Below are positions 8,662 through 17,106 of a stretch of DNA of 64,000 nucleotides, in pieces. The DNA is taken from positions 558,001 to 622,000 of the forward strand of contig NC_021353.1 of assembly GCF_000404225.1 (NCBI RefSeq), written 5' to 3'. The notes beneath the pieces are model-generated. The model saw only the letters and a list, made by a program, of their open reading frames with translations. It was not told where the DNA came from and searched no databases. Within the stretch, counting starts at the first letter, position 1, and every line of letters starts with the position of its first letter. The translations under genes and the position numbers were made by a program. The stretch comes from Candidatus Methanomassiliicoccus intestinalis Issoire-Mx1. Its GTDB lineage: Archaea > Thermoplasmatota > Thermoplasmata > Methanomassiliicoccales > Methanomassiliicoccaceae.

Positions 8662-10383
8662 ATGCTGGAACGCAACCCCTATCTGGTTAACAAAGCATTC
8701 CGCACATATCTTGTAGCCACCGTACTGGCCTCAATGGCCCTATCCCTTGGGGTTGTAATAGATGGAGTCATAGTCGGAAATCTTCTGGGTCCGAACTCCC
8801 TTTCAGCTATCAACTTAACTTCGCCGCTTATCCAGCTGTTGAGTGCCATCACCGTTCTGATCAATGTCGGAGGTGCGACACTAGCTGCAATATTCATTGG
8901 CCGCGGAAAGACTGAAGACGCTTCAAGGATTTTTACAACATCTGTTGTAATTAACCTAATTGTAGGGGTAGTCATAACAGTTCTTGGAACAGTGTTTATT
9001 GATGAGATCGTCTCTGTACTCTGTTCCGATGCATCCTTGGCTCCGCTGGTAAAAGATTACGCATCAGTGGTATTGATCAGCAGTCTACTTTACATGTTGC
9101 TGCCAGGAATATGTGTTTTTGTAAGGACAGACAGCAATCCGAAGCTGGCTACTGCCGCTTTAGTAATTGCAAACATCGTGAATCTAGGTCTGGATATAGT
9201 CTTCATAGAATTTATGAATCTGGGAGTGGGAAGCTCTGCGCTTGCTACTTCTTTGGGTTATCTGGTGGGAGTCTGTATCCTTCTCATTCACGTCACAAAA
9301 AAAGAAAGGGTATTCAGATTCAAATTTTCTGGGATCAAATATGCTGGATCAATATTTGCAATGGGAGCCCCTGTGGCTCTTGCGTCTGCCCTTATGACAG
9401 TCCGTCTTTTTGGAATGAACTCTATCGTTCTTCAGTATTTAGGTGCTGATGGGGTAAGTGTCATGGCAGTTTGTCTGAACTTGATGATGATTGCATCAAT
9501 GTTTATCGGCGGAACTGCTCAGACTATGCAGCCTATCGGAGGAGTCCTGCAGGGTTCTGAGGATTACAGAGGTATGAATCTGGTTATCAAAGCCGCTACC
9601 AAAATTCTCATAATCTGCCTAGCTGTTCTTGTCTCGCTCATATTCCTGTTTCCAGGAGCATTCGCATCATTCTTTGGATTAACTGATCCAGAGCTTGTGA
9701 ACTTTGCAGAACCGGCATTAAGAATATTCTCCCTCTGCCTGCCGCTGTATGGTATCAATTATATGCTTATGATAATCTATCAGATACAGGGCCACAAGAA
9801 ACTAGCATCAGCAGTCTCTTCTGCCCAAGCTCTGATGGTCGTAGTGGTGGCACTTATTCTTGTCCCTATGAACAACGATCTTATCTGGGCTTCATTCGCA
9901 ATTGGAGAATTAATCGTGCTGGCTGGAACTTCAGTAGCCGCTTATGTAATTCATAAAAAGCGCGGTCTCACTACGCTCACTTTGCAGAAAACCGCTCCAG
10001 AAGGTGCTTTCATATTCGATGTTTCCATGAAAGGGGACGGAAGCGATATGAAATCAATGATGGATGAACTGCACTCATACCTTGTTTTCAGCGGCCTTTC
10101 TGCCTCCGTGATGAATCGTATTGAACTTTGCTGCGAAGAGTTAACATTGAATGTTATCGAGCATGGATTAAACGAATCGAAAAATCATTATCTGGATATA
10201 AACATTAAAGAGGCTGAGGACAACATCGTAATTACAATCAAAGATGATGGTCCAGTATTTGATCCAATTAAGTATGATGGTGATGGAAAAGGTCTTCTTC
10301 TAGTCAAAGGAATCTGTTCTTCGATCAGCTACTCCCGCGCAATGGATCAAAACCTAGTTACTGTTAAAGTCCTTAGATCTTAA
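8662..10383 (+). CDS. MATE-family exporter with C-terminal RsbW-like ATPase domain
   Basis: Residues about 1-440 form a MATE/Na+-driven multidrug exporter with about 12 hydrophobic helices. Residues about 445-573 are a GHKL ATPase domain of the anti-sigma kinase type (CCEELTLNVIEHGL N-box, IKDDGPVFDP G1 box, GKGLLLVKG G2 box). MATE proteins normally end after the transport domain, so the appended domain is odd; it suggests that export is gated by the same STAS/SpoIIE switch encoded upstream. It is the last gene of the operon: a strong hairpin with a T-rich tail follows directly. A likely role is export of the product made by the LuxC/LuxE enzymes (inference). Confidence 0.82.
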   Translation: MLERNPYLVNKAFRTYLVATVLASMALSLGVVIDGVIVGNLLGPNSLSAINLTSPLIQLLSAITVLINVGGATLAAIFIGRGKTEDASRIFTTSVVINLIVGVVITVLGTVFIDEIVSVLCSDASLAPLVKDYASVVLISSLLYMLLPGICVFVRTDSNPKLATAALVIANIVNLGLDIVFIEFMNLGVGSSALATSLGYLVGVCILLIHVTKKERVFRFKFSGIKYAGSIFAMGAPVALASALMTVRLFGMNSIVLQYLGADGVSVMAVCLNLMMIASMFIGGTAQTMQPIGGVLQGSEDYRGMNLVIKAATKILIICLAVLVSLIFLFPGAFASFFGLTDPELVNFAEPALRIFSLCLPLYGINYMLMIIYQIQGHKKLASAVSSAQALMVVVVALILVPMNNDLIWASFAIGELIVLAGTSVAAYVIHKKRGLTTLTLQKTAPEGAFIFDVSMKGDGSDMKSMMDELHSYLVFSGLSASVMNRIELCCEELTLNVIEHGLNESKNHYLDINIKEAEDNIVITIKDDGPVFDPIKYDGDGKGLLLVKGICSSISYSRAMDQNLVTVKVLRS

Positions 10384-10386
10384 TCC

Positions 10387-10412
10387 AAGATATGAGCACC
10401 ATCTCATATCTT
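10387..10412 (+). terminator. Terminator of the SpoIIE-LuxCE-MATE operon
   Basis: A perfect 10-bp inverted repeat (AAGATATGAG and CTCATATCTT) around a 6-base loop begins 4 bases after the MATE stop codon and runs into a T-rich stretch. It ends the seven-gene operon. Confidence 0.75.
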
Positions 10413-10530
10413 TTATTATTTTTATTTCCTGTATGTTTATGATTTGCTTATAACTACTACTCTAATCGATCTTGGATGCAATCTTCAATGCGAGAGGAAA
10501 CAGACTTAGAAAAATCACACGTCCGAACGA

Positions 10531-10561
10531 AAAGGGTGGAGACTTCCGCTCTCCGCCCTTT
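10531..10561. other. Strong 12-bp hairpin
   Basis: Arms AAAGGGTGGAGA (10531-10542) and TCTCCGCCCTTT (10550-10561) pair over 12 positions with one T-G wobble and a 7-base loop. It is not followed by a clear T run on either strand. It could be part of a small RNA or a decayed element; nothing next to it decides. Confidence 0.45.
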
Positions 10562-10828
10562 ATACACCTCACATCATTCAGAACATATTGGGTCGTGGTC
10601 TGTTGAACCAAACCATTATCACTAACATAATATAAATACATTTGGATGGGCTGATTTTTGCGTTTATTGAGCTCTGATCGGGGATTGGGAGGAGTATATG
10701 ATTGGACGCATATGATGCAACATTGATTTCTAGCAAGACAATAATTCTGAAAACTTAGGCATATTCTATTCCCCCCACAAGTTTCATCCAAAACTAAAAA
10801 AAGAATATCTGAAGATCAAGTTCTCAGT

Positions 10829-10979
10829 GATGATGTATACCCGCCTTAGCAGACAGTATTCAAAAAGAAACACTCTGCATTATATCGATCTGCGTTTAGG
10901 AGAACCTACTGATATGTTGAATAAAATAATTGCAGACTGCAGAATGAATGCGCCCTGCAAGTCAGTAGATATTCATTAA
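10829..10979 (+). pseudogene. Possible C-terminal remnant of an unknown protein
   Basis: About 50 codons from ATG 10829 to TAA; the same frame stays open upstream to 10734 without a start. The composition (Arg/Lys-rich helix, then YIDLRLGEPTDML) is protein-like, but no family is recognised. No ribosome site is seen. It may be a truncated gene tail or a small gene; low confidence. Confidence 0.2.
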
Positions 10980-11001
10980 TGTCATTGATTTTTCAAAAAT
11001 T

Positions 11002-11454
11002 CTATTTTTCAATGTTAGATATGACTTCCTCCAAATCAACTTTGTCGACATTTCTTTCATATCCTTCAATATCAAAATTTCCCTCTTCATTGACGCAAAC
11101 ATTCTTCTGGAGTCTGAACGATGCAATCGCAGCTATCAGCTCTTTGCTACTGATTTCGTTCCATCCAGCTTTGTATGTAATCTTTCCGAATGGTATTGAG
11201 CTGATGATCCGTTGCACCCAGCAGGGATGTGCGTAAAACCCTTCTTTATCGGCAGGCATTTCTGACAGCTTATTGTCATTCCAGTTTTCATACTCTTCTC
11301 CGTTTGCTATTGACTTCAGTTTTGATATGTATTTTCCAATACCCTCATCTGTGAGTTCATAGCAATTGTAGTACTCAGGTCTGCCATGCATATTGAGTAT
11401 AATATTCACTTTGTCTGGATATATGTATGATTGAAAGTCGTACTTTGATACCAT
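11002..11454 (-). CDS. Hypothetical protein, 150 residues
   Basis: I do not recognise this protein. It is soluble, acidic, with no signal peptide or membrane helix. Features: an N-terminal beta-rich stretch, MHGRPEYYNCYEL near residue 22, an aromatic AHPCWVQRI segment near 75, and a C-terminal acidic helix. It stands alone on the minus strand, with 139 bases separating its start from the 3' end of the upstream deaminase gene. Codon use looks like its neighbours. Whether it is expressed cannot be judged; no obvious TATA box was confirmed. Confidence 0.55.
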   Translation of the reverse strand: MVSKYDFQSYIYPDKVNIILNMHGRPEYYNCYELTDEGIGKYISKLKSIANGEEYENWNDNKLSEMPADKEGFYAHPCWVQRIISSIPFGKITYKAGWNEISSKELIAAIASFRLQKNVCVNEEGNFDIEGYERNVDKVDLEEVISNIEK

Positions 11455-11593
11455 CAGGCAGTCTCCTCAGTTTCCAGAAATCAGTCTCATACGTTTTAAT
11501 GCTGTCAACTTCTACATGTAGATGTCACTTATTTGATTTTTCTTGTAATTTTAAGGTTTGAGGACAATCTAGTTTAAGATTGTCCAGATCTGT

Positions 11594-12883
11594 TTAGATG
11601 GACTCATGAAGTTCTTGGGCAGCTTCATTAGCTTCTTCGAGTTCTTTCCATTCATCCATCGTTTTTATGGTGTTTTCTTCCATCACGATCTTTCCGTCAC
11701 ATATAACCGTCTTGACATTGAGGCCGTATGATGAGTAAACAATGTTAGAAACCAGCGTCTCTGGAAATATGGGACGCAGGTTGGGAGATTTTCCATCCAG
11801 AATAATGATATCTGCTTTCTTGCCAGCTTCTATCGATCCTATCTCAGAATCCATTCTCAAAGCCTTAGCCGCATTGATCGTGGTAAAATCAAGAACTTGT
11901 TGAGCAGGAAGGACTGTAGGGTCCCATCTGGAAGATTTCTGCAGCAGCGACACGAATTTCATCTCTCCAAACAGATCAAGAGAATTGTTTGTAGTAGAGC
12001 CATCAGTACCAAGAGATATAGTCATACCAGCATCAATCATCTCGGGTATGGGTGCAACTCCGCCGGTAGCGAGTTTCATATTAGAAACTGGACAGGATGA
12101 TACTTTTACACCTGCTGCTGCCATAGCTCTTACTTCGTTCATAGTCAGCCATGCAGAGTGGGCCGCTACACAATGATCGTTAAAGAATCCAATATTCGCT
12201 AGGTAGTCGCCTGGTCTGAAACCTTCTTTCTTCTTGCAGTCTGACACTTCCTTTCTAGTTTCTGATAAGTGAAATGTCAGAGTTAGATCTTCTTCTAATG
12301 CGAACTCCTTAGCTCTCATGAATGTTTCAGTTGAGCATACATAAACTCCCTGCAGGCCAACTGCTGGATATATTCTGTCGTGGTTCTTGAATTCATTGTA
12401 GAACCTTTTGCAGTTGTCAAGCGGGTCTCCTTTCTGAGTCGTGAACTGCTGATCCAACACAGCCCATCCTAGAACCCCTCTTATACCTGATCTCTCAACA
12501 GCCTTAGCAATTATGTCTTCAGAATAATACAGGTCTAAAAATGTAGTAGTGCCTGAGTGGATCATTTCGATACAGCCCTGAGCAGCTCCAGCTTCCAAAT
12601 CCCTGGGTGTCCTTATGTCATCCAAATGAAAAACTTTATCCAGAAAAGCCGGGAAAGTTACATCATCCACCAGGCCTTTCAAAGAAGTCATGGAAACATG
12701 AGTATGAGTGTTAATCAAACCAGGGAGAATTATGTCGCCTGCTGCGTCAATAATCTTGTCAACTGATTCATCACATCTGCCGATAGAAACAATCCGGTCG
12801 TTTTCAATAAGGATGTCTCCATCGATAATTTCCCTGTTACAATTCTGAGTCACTATTTTTCCATTTTTAATGAGTGTGCGCAT
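11594..12883 (-). CDS. dadD: Amidohydrolase, 5'-deoxyadenosine/SAH/MTA deaminase type (DadD-like)
   Basis: A 429-residue metal-dependent amidohydrolase. The zinc-binding HTHVSM motif is at about residues 60-65, the third histidine in LTFHLSET, the fourth in AAHSAWLT and the catalytic aspartate in SLGTDG. The set fits the SAH/MTA/5'-deoxyadenosine deaminases, called DadD in methanogens, which remove by-products of SAM-dependent methylation and of radical-SAM enzymes. The exact nucleoside preference cannot be read from sequence; related guanine or chlorohydrolase types are less likely. It is monocistronic with a short leader; a TATA-like box lies about 30 bases upstream on the minus strand. Confidence 0.8.
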   Translation of the reverse strand: MRTLIKNGKIVTQNCNREIIDGDILIENDRIVSIGRCDESVDKIIDAAGDIILPGLINTHTHVSMTSLKGLVDDVTFPAFLDKVFHLDDIRTPRDLEAGAAQGCIEMIHSGTTTFLDLYYSEDIIAKAVERSGIRGVLGWAVLDQQFTTQKGDPLDNCKRFYNEFKNHDRIYPAVGLQGVYVCSTETFMRAKEFALEEDLTLTFHLSETRKEVSDCKKKEGFRPGDYLANIGFFNDHCVAAHSAWLTMNEVRAMAAAGVKVSSCPVSNMKLATGGVAPIPEMIDAGMTISLGTDGSTTNNSLDLFGEMKFVSLLQKSSRWDPTVLPAQQVLDFTTINAAKALRMDSEIGSIEAGKKADIIILDGKSPNLRPIFPETLVSNIVYSSYGLNVKTVICDGKIVMEENTIKTMDEWKELEEANEAAQELHESI

Positions 12884-12910
12884 AATAACAACGATTGATT
12901 GAATTCAACA

Positions 12911-12920
12911 AGATATATAC
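12911..12920 (-). promoter_or_regulatory. Archaeal TATA box for the dadD-like gene
   Basis: On the minus strand the sequence GTATATATCT lies 28-37 bases before the ATG at 12883, the distance expected for an archaeal BoxA with a very short leader. Confidence 0.5.
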
Positions 12921-13095
12921 TCTGCGGGTAACCAAATTCTATATGCTAGCATGTAATAGGGTATTTTATGCAAATCTCTTTACTTTCTTGAAAAGCAGCT
13001 CCGTTTTTACACGGCTGAGTAAGTTGGTTGATATGTACTCAGAATATTTCAGGAAAAGAATGATGACTGCACATTAAATCCTGCGGAATGCATCA

Positions 13096-13962
13096 ATGAG
13101 CTTAAAGTCCGAGATCATGCCAGAATTACAGACTACCAGATTAACGTTCTTAGGAACGGGCGGAGGCCGCTTTGCTACAATGTACCAAGCCAGGGCAACC
13201 GGCGGCATCTATCTGGCAGATACTCTTCGGCTGCACATCGATCCCGGTCCTTCAGCCTTGTACAATATGAAACGTCTTTCAATTGATCCCATAAAAACAG
13301 ACGGCATACTGCTTTCACACTGTCATCCAGATCATTATTCTGATGCAGAAATTCTAACAGAGGGAATGAGCCACGGCGGAATAGTTAAACGAGGTGCGCT
13401 TATAGGAAGCAAAAGTGTCATACTGGGTGAAGGTGAATTTGACTCTCCGATTTCTAATTATCACCGCTCGATCTGCGCCAGAGTATCAGCAGTCTCTGCC
13501 GGCGACCGTTTCCGCATTGGTAATATGGTAATTGATGCTACGCCAACACAGCATTCAGATCCTTATGGCGTAGGATTTAGGATTCATACACGCAACGGCA
13601 TAATCTCTTACGTCAGCGACAGTGAGATAACTGACAAGGTGATCGCAGCTCATCGGGGAGCACGCGTTCTCATTCTTAATTTGACAAGACCTTTGTGTGC
13701 GAAAGTTCCTTTCCATTTGTGCACGGAAGAAGCAGCAGTCTTTGCTAGAGAAATCGTTCCCGAGATGGTTATCCTAACGCATCTTGGAATGAAACTTCTG
13801 CGTGAGGGAGTGGATAAGCAGGTCAAGTATATTAAAGAAAATTCTGGGACAAGGGTACTGGCTGGAGAAGACCTTATGAAAATCTCCATAGGCAAGGACA
13901 TCACTGTCAAACGCTTCCAAGATCCTACTAATCATTATACCTCTTATCCTAAATATGATTGA
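13096..13962 (+). CDS. MBL-fold metallo-hydrolase
   Basis: A 288-residue metallo-beta-lactamase-fold protein. The N-terminal FLGTGGGRF strand-turn and the metal motif SHCHPDH (about residues 75-81) are clear; later histidines occur in TPTQHSDPYG, and TYVSDSE-like and LTHLGM segments follow. The overall shape matches small-molecule or RNase-Z-like MBL hydrolases; the substrate is unknown. It heads a plus-strand set with a CobW-type GTPase, an unknown protein and RamA, with a 110-base gap to the GTPase start. The chosen ATG at 13096 is not decisive; a downstream ATG at residue 8 also fits the fold start. Confidence 0.7.
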   Translation: MSLKSEIMPELQTTRLTFLGTGGGRFATMYQARATGGIYLADTLRLHIDPGPSALYNMKRLSIDPIKTDGILLSHCHPDHYSDAEILTEGMSHGGIVKRGALIGSKSVILGEGEFDSPISNYHRSICARVSAVSAGDRFRIGNMVIDATPTQHSDPYGVGFRIHTRNGIISYVSDSEITDKVIAAHRGARVLILNLTRPLCAKVPFHLCTEEAAVFAREIVPEMVILTHLGMKLLREGVDKQVKYIKENSGTRVLAGEDLMKISIGKDITVKRFQDPTNHYTSYPKYD

Positions 13963-14072
13963 ATATGCATTCTCTAAATGGATAAATGAAACGTGCAAAT
14001 TTTTTACACTATTGTTTTTCAATACTACAAATTTGGGAAAATGTTAAAAATCCCAACTACGGTGAAACATTG

Positions 14073-14666
14073 ATGATAATCTGCCAGATAGCCGGTTTTT
14101 TAGGCAGCGGAAAAACAACTCTGCTGATCAGATTAGGTACAGCACTTAGTGCTAAAGGGAAACGCGTAGCTATTATTGTTAATGAAGTGGGCGAAGTAGG
14201 CGTTGACGGCTCAGTGATTGATTCCAGCGGGCTGAAGTCCGTTGAACTTGCAGAAGGTTGCATCTGCTGCTCGTTATCAGGCAGTCTGCAGCATACTCTG
14301 AAACAAATTAAAAATGATTACGATCCAGACTTGATTATAATCGAACCTACGGGAATAGCCTTTCCAACCAAGATAGTGCAGCTGGTAAGGACGGCCATGG
14401 TCGGTGAAGAGAAGATGATTACCATCTCTCTGATCGATGCTTTCCGGGCCGTTAATCTGTTTAAGGAAGCAGAGCTGTTTGTAAGCAGGCAGATTGCAGG
14501 TGCTGATATCGTAGCAGTGAATAAGATCGATGCAGTCGATGAAGATACGATCAAAGAAACAGAAAAAATCGTTAAAAAAGTAAACAGGGAAGCCCAGATC
14601 GTATTCATTTCTGCTAAAAATGGGGATGGAGTAGACAATCTGATTAAACTCTTGGAGGCGGCATGA
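14073..14666 (+). CDS. CobW/HypB/UreG-family G3E GTPase
   Basis: A 198-residue P-loop GTPase of the G3E family, whose members act as metallochaperones or activators (UreG, HypB, CobW, MeaB). The Walker A motif GFLGSGKTT is at residues 7-15, the family metal-binding CICC motif is near residue 62, and the guanine motif NKID is near 150. The ATG at 14073 has GGTGA seven bases upstream; an in-frame upstream start at 13986 would add a 29-residue extension without homology. It ends in a 4-base overlap with the next gene and sits just upstream of RamA, suggesting a role in inserting or charging a metal or corrinoid cofactor (inference). Confidence 0.78.
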   Translation: MIICQIAGFLGSGKTTLLIRLGTALSAKGKRVAIIVNEVGEVGVDGSVIDSSGLKSVELAEGCICCSLSGSLQHTLKQIKNDYDPDLIIIEPTGIAFPTKIVQLVRTAMVGEEKMITISLIDAFRAVNLFKEAELFVSRQIAGADIVAVNKIDAVDEDTIKETEKIVKKVNREAQIVFISAKNGDGVDNLIKLLEAA

Positions 14667-15085
14667 TGGAAAACTCCAAAGAAGCAGCTGATGCCGGCTC
14701 ATTTGGTACGGAAGCTCACTTTCACGGCAGTGTTTCTAAAAAAGAATTGGTGGAGGCCGCCAGAGCTGCAGTAATTTCTACTGCCGATGAAATAGTCAGA
14801 AAAAGAGGCATTCTGCTCGGACACGTCAAACTTTTCATCTCTGCCAACGGTACTCTCAAACTCAATATGGTCGATCCTACAATGGGTATTGATATGGATG
14901 ATAAACTAAACGATCCAGTCGTTGATGGTGAAATAAAATACATGGCTGCAGCCATGGGTGTTTCAGATGATGAATTGGAAAACATTATGATGAATAGCTT
15001 GAAAATCATTGACAAAGCAGTCAAATTAAATTTTAAGAAACATGAGCATAACCACGCTCATAACGTAACCTTTGATGGTGTATGA
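14663..15085 (+). CDS. Conserved-looking hypothetical protein next to RamA
   Basis: A 140-residue soluble protein with no family I can name. It is mixed alpha/beta, with a central VKLFISANGTLKLN beta segment and a His-rich C-terminus (KKHEHNHAHN) that could bind metal. GGAGG stands four bases before the start ATG, inside the upstream GTPase gene, and the stop TGA comes directly before the RamA start, so the three genes are translationally coupled. The context suggests a partner in corrinoid-protein activation or metal delivery; this is inference. Confidence 0.65.
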   Translation: MMENSKEAADAGSFGTEAHFHGSVSKKELVEAARAAVISTADEIVRKRGILLGHVKLFISANGTLKLNMVDPTMGIDMDDKLNDPVVDGEIKYMAAAMGVSDDELENIMMNSLKIIDKAVKLNFKKHEHNHAHNVTFDGV

Positions 15086-15086
15086 T

Positions 15087-16721
15087 ATGTATGGAGTTTC
15101 AATAGATGTAGGAACCAGCGGTATGAGAATGCACGCTGTGGATTTGGACAGCAAGAAAATACATTCTACGGCAATAACAGTCCGTCACCCCGTGCCTGGT
15201 GCAAATGTTGTTGATCATCTTACTTTCTGTATCGAAGTCGATCAGAATTTAGCAAACAGACTTTTGATCGACACAGCAAACCGCCTGATGCAGGAACTTG
15301 ATATCGACCTCAACAAAGTCGAAAGGGTAGCTGTCTGCGGAAATCCAATTCAGCTTTCTATGTTTCAGAATATGGAAGTCAGAGATCTTGCATATGTCGG
15401 AGAGAACACGCTCAAATCAAAAGGTGTAGAACCTCAGAAAAGAGATGCGAAGGTCATACCTGCTGTTGACTTGGGCTTGAATCTGCGTGAAGGTGTTCCA
15501 GTATACATTCCTCCTGCCATCAGGCATGAAATCGGAGCAGATGCTCTTGCCATGATGTATAAGACCGGGCTTCTGGAACGTGAAGACAATGTCCTAGTTA
15601 CTGACTATGGTACAAATGCAGAAATGGCTCTGAAGGTTGGAGATGAAATTCTCACAGGTTCCGCTGCCGCTGGTCCTGCCATAGAAGGGCAGCAGATTAA
15701 GTCCGGTATGCTTGCTTCTCCAGGTGCCATTTCCGATGTTGAGTCTGAATTCTACTGGAAATGCAAAGTTCTTGGAGATGACATGCTTGTAGGAGAAGGA
15801 GACTCTATCGAAATCAATACCGGAACCGTAATTGAAGAAGGTCCTATGCATGGCATGGCAAAAGGAATTACAGGAACTGGTGTGATCGCTGCTATCGCCA
15901 CTGCTCTTGAAAACGGAGAGATTGTAAAATCCAAGATCACCACGACTGACGGCTGCCTGCACCTTCAGGACGGGGTCATCATCACACAGGATGATTTCTT
16001 AGAGGCTGCCAAGACATTCGGTGCCATGAGAGCCGGACATTTCACTCTGCTTGAGACTGCTGGAATTAAATTTGATGAGCTTGACACAATGTTCATGAGC
16101 GGGGCATCCGGTACATATGTGGATGCTTTGAAGGCTCAGAGAGTCGGTCTGCTTCCGCCCTCAGTTGATACAATATATCAGTTCGGCAACACTTCTCTCT
16201 CTATGGCTACAGATATTGTCAAAGATCCAGAAATGGTTGATAAACTGCAGTCTCTCGCAAATTCGATCAGAGCCAATCATATTATGTTTGCTACCGACAA
16301 GATCTTTGAGTCTGTGTTCATTCAAGAACTGGCTTACTGGCAGGAAGGTATGCCGATAGAGACATACAACATGATGCTGGAGCTGTCAGACATTCAGCCC
16401 CTGCCGACTACAATCAAACCGGCTGAAGTCATTAAAGTCGTGCAGAGAGATATTCCCGATCTGGGAGATAAGGGACTTAAAGTTCTTCGTGAAATTGGTA
16501 TCGGTTTAAAGAGATCATTCAGCGGATGCACAGGCTGTCAGAAGTGCGTTAAAGAATGTCCAGAAGATGCAATTTCTGTAAATGATGCTGCAGAAGGCTA
16601 TGAAATTCAGGTACTTTCAGACCGCTGCAATGGAACTGCCTGTCTGAGATGTGAGCGCGCCTGCCCTCAGAAATGCTTCCAGATCAAAGATCTGCAGAGA
16701 AGTTCAGTTAGTGCTGAATAA
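15087..16721 (+). CDS. ramA: RamA, reductive activase of methyltransferase corrinoid proteins
   Basis: A 544-residue protein of the RamA/RACE family (DUF4445). It uses ATP to reduce Co(II) corrinoid in methyltransferase subunits such as MtaC back to active Co(I). The N-terminus starts with an actin-like ATPase segment (SIDVGTSGMRMH), an extended middle contains TDYGTNAEMAL and MFMSGASGTY, and the C-terminus carries two [4Fe-4S] motifs (CTGCQKCVKECP and CNGTACLRCERACP, about residues 490-530). The ATG at 15087 has GGTG upstream; in-frame ATG/TTG codons at 15072-15075 are alternatives. It works with MtaB/MtaC encoded 5 kb away, and it could serve methylamine systems too. Confidence 0.92.
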   Translation: MYGVSIDVGTSGMRMHAVDLDSKKIHSTAITVRHPVPGANVVDHLTFCIEVDQNLANRLLIDTANRLMQELDIDLNKVERVAVCGNPIQLSMFQNMEVRDLAYVGENTLKSKGVEPQKRDAKVIPAVDLGLNLREGVPVYIPPAIRHEIGADALAMMYKTGLLEREDNVLVTDYGTNAEMALKVGDEILTGSAAAGPAIEGQQIKSGMLASPGAISDVESEFYWKCKVLGDDMLVGEGDSIEINTGTVIEEGPMHGMAKGITGTGVIAAIATALENGEIVKSKITTTDGCLHLQDGVIITQDDFLEAAKTFGAMRAGHFTLLETAGIKFDELDTMFMSGASGTYVDALKAQRVGLLPPSVDTIYQFGNTSLSMATDIVKDPEMVDKLQSLANSIRANHIMFATDKIFESVFIQELAYWQEGMPIETYNMMLELSDIQPLPTTIKPAEVIKVVQRDIPDLGDKGLKVLREIGIGLKRSFSGCTGCQKCVKECPEDAISVNDAAEGYEIQVLSDRCNGTACLRCERACPQKCFQIKDLQRSSVSAE

Positions 16722-16770
16722 GCCTAACCAAACCTCTTTATTTTAATTTTTTAAATAAAAATTATGCAAA

Positions 16771-17106
16771 ATGGAGGAATTATACACGCAGGAGTTTACT
16801 ACACCGCCTAATCACAAAGGATTTTCGGCCAAAAAACTATTTGATGAAAATGGAAAAATCAAATGGGGAGCAATCGCCTATATCGATAAGGACGGTGGCG
16901 GGCCGGAGGGAAACCATACACACAAAGAGAATCATATTTTTATTGTTGTTGACGGAGAGGCAAAGATCATACTTGGGGAGCAGACGTTTATCGTCAGAAA
17001 AAATGAATCTTTTTTTGTAAACGGTATGATACCTCATTCCATATGGAATAATACCGATCAAACGACTGTCGTGATTAAAATTTCTACTGAAAGTGAAGCG
17101 GAGTGA
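16771..17106 (+). CDS. Small cupin-domain protein
   Basis: A 111-residue single-cupin protein with the metal site HTHKENHIFIVVDGEAKI (about residues 51-68) and the second motif GMIPHSIWNN. Such proteins bind a metal and act as sensors, isomerases or dioxygenases; the substrate is not evident. A T-rich/TTTAAATA stretch lies just upstream and probably marks both the end of the ramA unit and a promoter. Its stop overlaps the start of a broken SDR gene, so the two were once an operon. Confidence 0.7.
   Translation: MEELYTQEFTTPPNHKGFSAKKLFDENGKIKWGAIAYIDKDGGGPEGNHTHKENHIFIVVDGEAKIILGEQTFIVRKNESFFVNGMIPHSIWNNTDQTTVVIKISTESEAE

Larger units (their letters stand above)
10413..11001. other. Gene-poor stretch with one strong hairpin and a short open-frame remnant
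   Basis: No convincing intact gene. It holds the hairpin at 10531-10561 and, at 10734-10979, an open frame on the plus strand with no good start. The C-terminal part (segments such as YIDLRLGEPTDML and IIADCRMNAPC) reads like real protein, so this may be the tail of a decayed gene. An open frame on the minus strand at 10462-10791 has cysteine-rich, low-quality composition and is not accepted. Confidence 0.4.

Noticed and set aside
10771..10776. C6 run as a slippage tract
   Set aside because: Too short and not within an intact gene or promoter.
10462..10791. 109-codon minus-strand frame
   Set aside because: It is Cys-rich with an irregular composition, spans a strong hairpin and has no ribosome site.
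12895..13077. 60-codon plus-strand frame between dadD and the MBL gene
   Set aside because: It overlaps the dadD promoter region and shows no recognisable protein features.
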